From CAYQOX01 sp964419335 (GTDB taxonomy: Bacteria > Hinthialibacterota > Hinthialibacteria > Hinthialibacterales > Hinthialibacteraceae): a DNA stretch of 17,268 nucleotides. Positions 5,297 to 13,700 of the stretch are shown one piece after another (position 1 is the first letter of the stretch; each line of letters opens with the position of its first letter). Both the position numbers and the translations under genes were made by a program. The notes below the pieces were generated by a model. That model saw nothing but the letters and a program-made list of their open reading frames with translations. It was not told the origin of the DNA and did no database searches. The stretch spans positions 1 through 17,268 of the forward strand of contig CAYQOX010000072.1 of NCBI GenBank assembly GCA_964419335.1. The letters run 5' to 3'.

Positions 5297-8284
5297 ATGT
5301 TTGAATGGATGAACAGACACAAAAAGAACATCATGAAATACACCTTATGGCTGGTCATTCCGTCCTTTGTTTTAATGTACGGATATGGCGAGTGTATGGC
5401 ACCGCGTCAAATCCGTTGGGTGGCCAAGGTCAACGGAGAAAGGATCTTAGAAACGACGTGGAACCAGCAATATGAAAATCTCCTTCAGGAAATGAAACAA
5501 GCCGAAGAAGAATCAGGCCGCGAGTCGGATTTGAGTCGGGAAGAACTTAGGAAGCGGGCCTTGGAGCGTGCGATTCTGTCTAACCTATTTGCTCAGAAGG
5601 CGGAAGAATGGGGGATAGGGACCACGGATACAGAAGTGGTTAATTCGATTCGTGAGATCCCCTATTTCCAAAATGAGCAGGGGCAGTTTGACCTCAATAT
5701 CTATCGTCAGCGTTTGGCCCAGGCGGGCTATCATGATGTTCAGTTTGAAGAAATGCAGCGTGATAACATCACCCGGTCCAAGATTCAGTCGATCATATCG
5801 CAAACAGCCTTCCGTGCAGCGACAGAGAAAGAACGGCAAAAAAAGCAGAGAAGCAATAAAGCGACGATTGAATATCTTGCTTTTGAACCTTCGGCTTTCT
5901 CGGATGAGGTTGTTCCCAATGAAGAAGAGATGAAGCCATTCTTTGAGGAAAATAAAGAAGATTATCGGATTCCGGAACAACGAAGAATAGCTTACGCCCG
6001 CTTTGATCCCAACGATTTTATTCAAGAAGCAACTTTCACAGAACCGCGATTGCGTCGGTTCTTTCAGCAACACCAAGAGAACTATGAATTACCGGAACAG
6101 GTGATGATTGAGTATCTTCTGTATCCGGCGGATGAGTTTGCCGGAGCCGCCGAGGTCTCGGAAGAAGAGATTGTTGCTCATTATGAAGAGAACCAGGATA
6201 AGTACACGACGGAGGAGCGAGCGCGGGTGCGATACATTGCTCAACCTCTGGAGGCAGCGGTTTATCAATATGATGTGACCGAGGAAGCGATTAAGCAATA
6301 TTATGAAAAGAACAAGCAGCGCTATCAGCACAATGAACAGGTGAAAGCGCGTCATGTTCTTATGCAAGTCACCGAAGAAACGAGTCCAGAGCAGGAAGAA
6401 GCGATTCAAGAACGCTTGATGCAGGTTCGCCAAGAGATCTTGGATGGCGAGATGACGTTTGAAGAAGCCGCGAAAGAGTATTCGGAAGGTCCCACAGCGC
6501 CACGAGGAGGGGATTTAGGCTACTTTGAACGCGGAAGAATGGTTGAGCCTTTTGAAGAGTATGCTTTTAATGCTTCGGTGGGAGAGATTTCGGAACCGGT
6601 GAAAACACGTTTTGGCTATCATCTCATTAAAGTAGAAGATTCTCGTGAAGAAGGTACAGAGCCTTTGGAAAAAGTACGGGATCAAATTGCCGAGACGTTA
6701 AAGAAAGAGAAAGCGAATCATCACTTCAGTCAATTAGCAGAATCAATCACTTCTCTCAATGAGCTGAGTAATGAGTATGAGATTCAGCAAACCCCTTGGT
6801 TTACTAAAGGAGAAGAAATCCCCGGTATTCCCTCCAATGATCGGATGATGTTCTCGTATCAGGCTTTTGGTGAAGACAAGATTAATACAATTTACAAAGC
6901 GGGAAGTATGTATACGGAGAATATCTACTTGGTTGAAGTACGTGGTTATAGACCCCCGCGTCCCATGTCGTTGGAAGCAGCGCGCGACCAGGTTATTCAA
7001 GAAGTTAAAGAGAAAAAAGCGATCGATGTTACCCGTGCGATAGCTTCCGAAGATATGGAACGCATTCGCAGCGCCTCGGTTCCCTTGAATGTGGTGGCCC
7101 AAGAGCGCGGGCTGCAAGTAAAGAAATCCGAATTATTTAGCCGCGATGCTCGTTCGATTCCAGGATTGGGTAGTGCTCCTGCCGTCGTGAGCACGGCGTT
7201 TACCTTGGAAGTGAATGAGATCGAAGGTCCTTTACGTACCGCAGAGGGATATACCATCATTCGTTTGTTGTCTCGGGTTCCTTCACGATTGCCGGAGTTA
7301 AATGAAGTGCAGCGCGAGGTGGAGAGAGATTTCCGCAAGGAACAAGCCAATCGCTTAGCCCGCAACAATGCCAATATGTTTATTGATAAACTTTATGTTG
7401 AGCAGCTCAGCATCTCGAATACGGCTTCATCTGAAGAGATTGAATGGGGTACCACCGAGTTGTTTGAAGAGGGATCTCCTATCCCCGGTTTGGGAGCAAA
7501 ACGCGAAATCAACCAGGAAGCCTTTGATCTCGATGAAATTGGGGAAATTACGAATCGTGCGATTGAAGAACGTCGGCAGCAGCAACAACAACCTCCCCAG
7601 CAGCAACAGGAGGCACCGATAGAAGGATATTATGTGATTGAACTGCTTGAGGTTGTGAAATCTCATTTACCCGAATTTGAGGATGTCCGTGAGGAAGTCG
7701 AAGAAGACTACCGGTGGAAGCTAGCTGAACCTTTGGCTGTAGAGGCTGCGGAAGAGACCTTAGCGGCGATCAAGGATCTTATTTCGGCTTCTAGTCCCTA
7801 TGATGCTACTCGTTCGGTGAATTTGGAATCGTTCGCTGAAGAAACGAGTGAGGAGCAAGTTCCTGGGTTTAATGGACCGGTTGAGATTACTGGCATGGGG
7901 TCTGTACAAGGCATCGGCCAAGCCGTCCCAGTGGTAAAAACGGCTTTTGCTTTAGAACCGGGACAGGTTTCTAATGTCGTGACCAACTATAGAACCAAAG
8001 TGGTTGACAATAATAAACGAGTTCAAGGACAAATGACCGGTGCTTACATTATCCAATTGTTGGACAAGAAACTCGATGAGGAAGACGAGGAAGAAGATCC
8101 AAGAAGCCGGTCTTTACAGCAACAGATTGACCGCTACTTTGAACAACAGCAGCAGATGCGGACGGTCAGTGCTTGGATTGAAGAAGTTAGTGCCTCCGCC
8201 GATATTGAATACAACGATGAATTCTTTTCACCTGAAGAAGAGGGAGAAACCCAGGTACAAACCACAATGGCAAAGACGGAGTGA
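5297..8284 (+). CDS. Membrane-anchored parvulin-type peptidyl-prolyl isomerase/chaperone (PpiD/SurA-like), unusually long
   Basis: A predicted folding helper for exported proteins, held to the inner membrane by one N-terminal helix (about 13-33) with the bulk in the periplasm. At 995 aa it is far longer than E. coli PpiD (about 620). Residues about 38-190 are a SurA_N-like chaperone region, starting VAKVNGERI. Residues 197-347 hold four copies of a roughly 41-45 aa linker motif (EE-I--YYEEN---Y--PEQ). Residues 348-447 are a canonical parvulin domain: ARHVLM with His353, GGDLGYFERGRMVEPFE, and FGYHLIK with His442, so isomerase activity is likely. Residues about 595-965 contain three further modules that share an IPGLG, AF-L and GY-VI-LL pattern with the C-terminal domain of PpiD but lack the parvulin histidines. 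The second has a polyglutamine loop (761-771). The C-terminus is very acidic. It lies 45 bases before the glycosyltransferase gene, probably in one operon. Confidence 0.9.
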   Translation: MFEWMNRHKKNIMKYTLWLVIPSFVLMYGYGECMAPRQIRWVAKVNGERILETTWNQQYENLLQEMKQAEEESGRESDLSREELRKRALERAILSNLFAQKAEEWGIGTTDTEVVNSIREIPYFQNEQGQFDLNIYRQRLAQAGYHDVQFEEMQRDNITRSKIQSIISQTAFRAATEKERQKKQRSNKATIEYLAFEPSAFSDEVVPNEEEMKPFFEENKEDYRIPEQRRIAYARFDPNDFIQEATFTEPRLRRFFQQHQENYELPEQVMIEYLLYPADEFAGAAEVSEEEIVAHYEENQDKYTTEERARVRYIAQPLEAAVYQYDVTEEAIKQYYEKNKQRYQHNEQVKARHVLMQVTEETSPEQEEAIQERLMQVRQEILDGEMTFEEAAKEYSEGPTAPRGGDLGYFERGRMVEPFEEYAFNASVGEISEPVKTRFGYHLIKVEDSREEGTEPLEKVRDQIAETLKKEKANHHFSQLAESITSLNELSNEYEIQQTPWFTKGEEIPGIPSNDRMMFSYQAFGEDKINTIYKAGSMYTENIYLVEVRGYRPPRPMSLEAARDQVIQEVKEKKAIDVTRAIASEDMERIRSASVPLNVVAQERGLQVKKSELFSRDARSIPGLGSAPAVVSTAFTLEVNEIEGPLRTAEGYTIIRLLSRVPSRLPELNEVQREVERDFRKEQANRLARNNANMFIDKLYVEQLSISNTASSEEIEWGTTELFEEGSPIPGLGAKREINQEAFDLDEIGEITNRAIEERRQQQQQPPQQQQEAPIEGYYVIELLEVVKSHLPEFEDVREEVEEDYRWKLAEPLAVEAAEETLAAIKDLISASSPYDATRSVNLESFAEETSEEQVPGFNGPVEITGMGSVQGIGQAVPVVKTAFALEPGQVSNVVTNYRTKVVDNNKRVQGQMTGAYIIQLLDKKLDEEDEEEDPRSRSLQQQIDRYFEQQQQMRTVSAWIEEVSASADIEYNDEFFSPEEEGETQVQTTMAKTE
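5885..6376 (+). repeat. Four tandem copies of a pre-parvulin linker motif in the foldase
   Basis: At the protein level residues 197-241, 242-282, 283-322 and 323-360 line up. Each has an acidic helix (NEEEMKPFFEEN, EPRLRRFFQQH, SEEEIVAHYEEN, TEEAIKQYYEKN), then a Tyr, a PEQ-like turn and a beta strand (RRIAYARF, VMIEYLLY, ARVRYIAQ, VKARHVLM). The last copy leads directly into the catalytic domain. The copies differ in DNA, so the duplication is old. In PpiD relatives one or two such units usually precede the parvulin domain. Confidence 0.7.
7079..8191 (+). repeat. Three degenerate PpiD-C-terminal-like modules in the foldase
   Basis: Residues about 595-690, 705-815 and 830-965 share one pattern: a turn with Pro-Gly (SIPGLG, PIPGLG, QVPGFN), an A-F-L element (STAFTL, QEAFDL, KTAFAL), GEI/GQV-like turns, a strand GYTIIRLL, GYYVIELL or GAYIIQLL, then in the first two copies a LPE-x-x-x-VR-EVE-D helix. 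None carries the two histidines of an active parvulin domain, so they probably bind clients or partners. The third module has a long insertion before its last strand (about 895-913). Confidence 0.65.
7577..7609 (+). repeat. CAG/CAA tract encoding a polyglutamine-proline loop
   Basis: Eleven codons encode Q5-P2-Q4 (residues 761-771), with mixed CAG and CAA. The tract sits inside the second C-terminal module, at the loop directly before the strand GYYVIELL. This is where a disordered insertion would do least harm to the fold. Glutamine runs also occur near 941-953. Confidence 0.85.
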
Positions 8285-8319
8285 GGTTACATAAAGAAAT
8301 AGAAAAACTTTAACTCTCT

Positions 8320-8323
8320 AGGA
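8320..8323 (+). promoter_or_regulatory. Ribosome binding site of the GT-C glycosyltransferase gene
   Basis: AGGA ends 6 bases before the ATG at 8330. The 45-base gap after the foldase stop holds no hairpin and no clear promoter, which favours co-transcription with the foldase gene. Confidence 0.5.
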
Positions 8324-8329
8324 ACAAAA

Positions 8330-10711
8330 ATGAGAAGGGAACGTAACTTCGTACGATTAAAGTGTTGGCGAATTCGTTCCCTTCTTTTATTCATGGTGTG
8401 CATATTTCTCGTTATTCCTTCCGGATCGCAAACTCTCCTCCATGGAGATGCGACTCACAAAGAGTTCTCTCCTCCGGAACTATCTGATCTCCAAGCCTCC
8501 TTGAAAGAAGACAAAGTCAACCCATCTTTTTGGAAGAGATTCTTCGTGAAGCCTTATCATTTTTTGGAAGGTTCTTCTTGGATTTCTGTTCGAGAATGGA
8601 TCCGTTCACCGTATCTCCTGCTTGTCATTTCGTTTTTGCTGTGGTGGGTAAATATCAAACGAGGGGGTCAAGGGCGTCTTTCCCAATGGGCATTGGTTCT
8701 TGCATACGGATTGGTGCTTGGTGTTGCATTTCATTACCACGCGCTTGCTTCATCCAAAGGGCCTTATCATCCTGCATTCGTTTTTTGGGTAGCCTGTTTT
8801 CTTTTATTCTTATATTTTGTAAGGAATACACAGCCCTTACTGCGTCCGCGGGAGTGTTGGTGGGAGGAACGTTGGTCTCGATTTCCCTATACGATAAAGC
8901 GGACAATTCTTTTGTTGCTTTGGCCGTTGACAGGAATATTTTTTCAGTACCAACACATTCATCCCAAGAGTTTCTTTGAGGTCCCTTGGTATGTCCCCAT
9001 GATTTTTTGGGGACTCGGTTTAATTTTTTTGATCCAACCCCTCCTTCCAAAGAGACGCGAAGAATCCAACAATATACTATTTCCTTATATCCCATCGATT
9101 CCTTTTTCTACTGGAAGCGTAGGGGAATGGGAAGAAGAAGAGGCGTCTCGCGAAGAAGAAAATTCAAATCATCGTTACTGGGGTCATTCCTTAGTGATCA
9201 TGACTATTTTACTGAGCGCGGCTCTTTATAGTATTGGCAATACTTCTGTGCCCACTGATGTTCATGGTGATGAGGCCGAAGTGGCTATGCATGCCATTGA
9301 GTTGCGTGAATCTGGGCAGTGGAATATATTCAATCTTAATTGGTACTACATTCCCAATCTCTTCTATTTAATTCCAGGATGGGTGATGTGGTTGGCGGGG
9401 GATACATTGTTTGGTGTGAGGTTGAGCGGAGGATTAATAGGAATCGCATGCATTCCCTTCTTTTATTTATTGGCATGCAGGTTCATGCGTTCAATGCCAG
9501 CCGCTCTAGCGACGTTTTTGTTTGCTACGTCGACTTACATGGTACATTTCTCGCGTATGGGAACCGGGTATAATCAAACCACCTTATTCACTCTGATCAC
9601 GCTTTATTGTTTTGTTCGCGGGTTGCAGGATTCTCAATTACGCTATTGTGTCTATGCGGGTGTGGTTTGTGGGATGGGGATGCTGTCTTATCAGGCAACC
9701 AAGTTACTCCTACCATTGATTCTTTCCTCATTATTGTTATTCGCTTTTACCCGCAGCATCCGCTGGTGGACGATGATGCTCAGTGGATTTTGTTTTCTGT
9801 TGGGCTTATGGATGACCATTTCTCCTTTGGTGGGTAGCTATTTTTTTTCTCCCGAAGTTTCCTATGCACGAGCCAAAAGCATTTCCATCTTTTCGGAAGA
9901 AGGAATGGAAATGGTGCGGCAGATGTATCCTTCCCGTTATACGGAGAAGGAAATCTATCAGGAACAGGTAGTACGTACCCTTTTGGCTCCCATTACCTAT
10001 AAGGATAATAGCCCTTATTTGGTGAATTATTCTTATGGTGGAATGCTCGATCCTGTTCCTGCAATATTTTTCGTGTCGGGAATGTTTTTTTTGTTGTATC
10101 AGATCAAGAACCCCAGCGCCATGCTGTTGATGTATTGGTGTATGCTTACGTTAATTACAGGAGGAATGCTGACAAACAATGCGCCCTCTTATCAGCGGCT
10201 AACGGGTTTGATTCCTTATTTAGTGATGATAGCCGGCGTGGTTTTGTATGGAACCTTGCATCATATTTCCCGCGTATTCCATGGATCTTTTCGTATGCAC
10301 ACTCGGATCATTGGGCTGGTGTTGTTTGTGTTGTTGGTCATGGGGATGCATCGTTATTTTCATCAAATTCAAAGCGTGCCGCAAATGGTCGATGAATGGA
10401 CACGTATCGCCCGCTATTTGGAAGAGAAAAGTCCAACCTACTATACCTATTTTTTTGGGGCGCCTGAAGTGTATTTTAAATATGGAACGATTCAGTTTCT
10501 TGCTCCTGAAGCGAGGGGAGAAGATGTACAAAATCCGCAGCAATTTTTGGATCGGACGATCCAGATAAGGGGGCCTGTTTCATTTGTGTTGGTTCGTTCC
10601 AATCGGATTTACATCCATGCTTTACGGGAAAAGTATCCAGGGGGTAAAGAAGAAGTTCATTATAACTCCCAAGGTCGTGCGCCGTTCATCACCTACGAAG
10701 TGAACTTTTAG
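8330..10711 (+). CDS. GT-C fold membrane glycosyltransferase, family 39/ArnT-like
   Basis: A predicted inner-membrane enzyme that moves a sugar from a polyprenyl-phosphate donor to a protein, lipid or glycan on the outer face. It has 793 aa. The GT-C core starts near residue 286. The first periplasmic loop carries TDVHGDEAEVAMHA (309-322), the Asp/Glu motif of the family with Asp314-Glu315 as likely catalytic residues. It continues with DTLFGVRLSGG (358-368), a run of transmembrane helices to about 675, TNNAPSYQRLTGLIPY (615-630), and a soluble C-terminal tail of about 115 residues. An extra N-terminal part (1-285) has a signal-like hydrophobic stretch (16-31), about five further membrane segments (93-108, 119-137, 148-164, 190-207, 219-237) and an acidic loop (265-277). 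Donor and acceptor are unknown. It is the last plus-strand gene before a convergent minus-strand gene. Confidence 0.82.
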   Translation: MRRERNFVRLKCWRIRSLLLFMVCIFLVIPSGSQTLLHGDATHKEFSPPELSDLQASLKEDKVNPSFWKRFFVKPYHFLEGSSWISVREWIRSPYLLLVISFLLWWVNIKRGGQGRLSQWALVLAYGLVLGVAFHYHALASSKGPYHPAFVFWVACFLLFLYFVRNTQPLLRPRECWWEERWSRFPYTIKRTILLLLWPLTGIFFQYQHIHPKSFFEVPWYVPMIFWGLGLIFLIQPLLPKRREESNNILFPYIPSIPFSTGSVGEWEEEEASREEENSNHRYWGHSLVIMTILLSAALYSIGNTSVPTDVHGDEAEVAMHAIELRESGQWNIFNLNWYYIPNLFYLIPGWVMWLAGDTLFGVRLSGGLIGIACIPFFYLLACRFMRSMPAALATFLFATSTYMVHFSRMGTGYNQTTLFTLITLYCFVRGLQDSQLRYCVYAGVVCGMGMLSYQATKLLLPLILSSLLLFAFTRSIRWWTMMLSGFCFLLGLWMTISPLVGSYFFSPEVSYARAKSISIFSEEGMEMVRQMYPSRYTEKEIYQEQVVRTLLAPITYKDNSPYLVNYSYGGMLDPVPAIFFVSGMFFLLYQIKNPSAMLLMYWCMLTLITGGMLTNNAPSYQRLTGLIPYLVMIAGVVLYGTLHHISRVFHGSFRMHTRIIGLVLFVLLVMGMHRYFHQIQSVPQMVDEWTRIARYLEEKSPTYYTYFFGAPEVYFKYGTIQFLAPEARGEDVQNPQQFLDRTIQIRGPVSFVLVRSNRIYIHALREKYPGGKEEVHYNSQGRAPFITYEVNF

Positions 10712-10741
10712 CCCAAGATGAGTTCATACTTTCGCATAGAG

Positions 10742-10771
10742 AAAAAAAGGGACGAGCCATTGGCTCGTCCC
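10742..10771 (-). terminator. Intrinsic terminator of the two-headed cysteine-peptidase-like gene
   Basis: On the minus strand a perfect 9-bp stem (GGGACGAGC with GCTCGTCCC, loop of 5 bases, or up to 11 bp with a tight loop) is followed directly by seven T. It lies about 30 bases past the stop of the minus-strand gene. On the plus strand no T run follows the hairpin, so it is probably only a weak terminator for the glycosyltransferase gene. Confidence 0.88.
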
Positions 10772-10798
10772 ACTCGAATACAATGGAAGATGTTCTTG

Positions 10799-13700
10799 CT
10801 AGGGTTTAATTCGACCGGCATACCAAGTCTTGGCTTTTACCCAATCGTTATGCGATGATGAACCCCAGCCGTTGTTGACATAGAAATAGCGGCTGTACTG
10901 AGTATAGACGGTTCTACCAAAAATACGATATACTCGCTTTTTCCAAGCATACCCGTACGCCAAGGGATAGTGTTTCAGCCAGCCGGTGCCGATAATGGCA
11001 GGCGTGTTGCGATCTCGGATTGAATTACGTGCTTTCTTGCGCAGTCTTGATTCTGGGATACCTACGCCGTTGTAATTTGAATATAGGCTTGTGCCTGTAC
11101 GACCGCTGAAGTAGGCGGACGCATCGCCCATATCCCAAGGTGCAGTGGCACCGCTGTTAAATGCACAGAAGGTATCGATATAACCACGAATTTCTCGAAT
11201 GATATTCTCAATTCCACTGGTTTGATTACGAGGGGCGTCAGCGTCAGAGCCATACCCGCCATTGGCGCGATACAACCCCCACCGGGGCGCCCAGTAACTG
11301 TTGCCGGTCCAAGCTTGGTGATCCGCCCAACCGAAGAGCATCGCCCATGCGGTTGCACCACAACCGCTTAGGCAGTTGCTCATTTGGAATTGATCATAAA
11401 GGCGCTGATCATTGTGAGAACCAGCCCAATAGTAGGTCCAGCTACTCCAAGACCCCCAGCCTTGAGGTCGTACAGAATTGGGAGTAATTCTACCTCCTTG
11501 ATCGACAGTCAGTTCATCGTCCTCGTCGATAATCTGCTCTGGGTTGGCGATGAAGAAAAGGAATTTTTCGGGTCTTTCGTTCGTATAGGTAATTTCGAGA
11601 TTAAAATCTCTTTCCTCTTCCGGAGGTAATTTGAGCACAGAAATGAGTAAGGTCGGCTGGGATCCGCGTCCAACCCGACTGTGCTCAATATACTCAGTTC
11701 CAGGGCCGGTAAAGTTGATTTCGGCTTTTTCTTCCAGCAAGACTATGGGTTTGGTTTCTCCGGGAAGCAAGCCTTCGCCACTTTCGCGAATGTTTTCGAT
11801 GGCTGTCCAATGGGGTTCAGCCTGCATCCGTTGGGTTTCGAGGAAGACATCGAAGTATTCTCTGTATTCATCTTTCATCTCCGACCAAGTTTCCCACGAA
11901 GAGAATTCCAGCGGACTGCCTTCAGGCCCTTCAACCGTGGTTTTAAATTCCTGGGGGCCTTTTTCGGTGTCTTTCGAAGTGGGATCAACAGGTTCTACAG
12001 CCACTTCGGTAAGTTCGAATTTATCCTCCGCGACCATTTCAAGCCATTCCTCTTTCGCGCCATGGATACGGCGGGGGAGTTCGCCAAACTGGGCGACCAT
12101 CTCGCCTCTTTCATTTTCAGCAACATAGCCGGCACTGTCGACACGATAGAGTCTCGAGACGGAACCTCCTTTTTCTTCGGCAAGTCTTAATATAAGTTCA
12201 CTTCTTGGGATTTTGCTGCTTGTGTTCCAATCGCTGATGGGAGCATCATGTTCTCCCGTTGAAAGCAACAAGTAGCCGCTGGGATTGACTTGAAATTCCA
12301 GGTAGGCAGGTTCTTCTAGGTCGGGACGATAGAATTTACCCACTTTATTTTTCAGATTAGCGGTTTCCCATTCGGGAGCCATTTCACTCCCACCGACTTC
12401 AGCGATCATCTGCAGTGCGCGCCGCTTTACTTCTACTGGAACTTCATCCAAAGAGATATAAAGATCATCTTTTTGTGCCGGTTGAGTAGGCGTGAGAGTC
12501 GGTGTTGGGGAACGCACTGGAGTTGGTGTGAGAGTAGGGGTCTCCTCTGGAGTCCCTGTTTCCACTTCGTAATCTACTTGGCCTTTTGTATTGAGGGGAC
12601 CTAATACTCGTGGGAGACCGCTTTCGGTGAGTGCGAAGACTCGGAAACGGTAGTTGTTTTTCCCTTCAGGACCGCTGCGTAACTTTCCTACAATGTCGGA
12701 GTTTCCTGGTCTCCAACGCAGAAATTGTTGTTTTGGTTCCGCTTGACGCGCTAAAAATTCAAATTCATTTTCGCTGTTGATGCTCACATAAATGTGATAT
12801 TCCTTGATGTCTGATACGGAACCTAAATTCCAACGAAGAGTTAACTCGCGATCGTCTTCGGGATCGCTATCTGTATCACCGACGAGATTGATATTTGAAC
12901 CAATATGGTCGAAAACTTGTATGGAATTCACTGGAATTTTAGGAGCAGGAGGTAATTTTGTTGGGGTTACTTTCACACCTTCCACTTGGAATTCAACTGG
13001 GCCTTCGTGCGTAAAGTGGCCACGTACAGGAGGTTCTCTATTTTCTGGGAGTATATAAATATTGAATTTGTATTGATTTCCTGGTAGAGGTCCTTCATCG
13101 AAAGCCTCGTTAATGAAACGGCTTTCACGGTCAGGGTTCCAGGAAAAACTATCGCTGGAGGTGCCGGGACCGGTTCGCCCAAGATATAGTTGTGGTCGTC
13201 CATTCACAGAGACATAGATGTGAGTGTCGCGGGTGGTTTTATTGCCGTAGTTCCAACGAATAACCAATTCACGGTTATCTTGTCTATCTACATCTACGCC
13301 ATTGCTCAGATCTTCAAAATCATTCGAAGCGCCGGTGTCGGTAACGATCACTTTTTCTTGGGGAAATATAGGGACTGTGCCTGTAATGTAGCGAACAACA
13401 CCGCTTGGTATAGGATAGCCTAGTTGGGGTTCCTCTGTGGTGGGTATGAAATACACCAAGAATTGATATTCATTCTCTACGGTTTCACCATTTTCGAATA
13501 GCGAAGAGGGACCTTCGGCAAATTTTGGATTCAAGCGCTTGTTTCCTTCAGCCCATTCAAAGATTCCTTCGGAGGCGTCATCTGTCCATCCAAGCAAACG
13601 TCGTGATTGGTCTGCGCTTTCAACATAGATGACAGCACTGGATTTGATGGAGGCTTCATAATCCCAGAGGAGAACCAGGTCACGTTGTTCATCGCTATCC

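Noticed and set aside
10742..10771. Hairpin as a terminator for the plus-strand glycosyltransferase gene
   Set aside because: No T run follows on the plus strand; the A run before the hairpin makes it a minus-strand terminator.
11681..12190. Plus-strand open frame of 169 codons inside the 1462-aa gene
   Set aside because: It has no recognisable domain and lies opposite a continuous frame with clear domains. It is a codon-bias shadow, as are similar long antisense frames at 387-1058 and 5585-6076.
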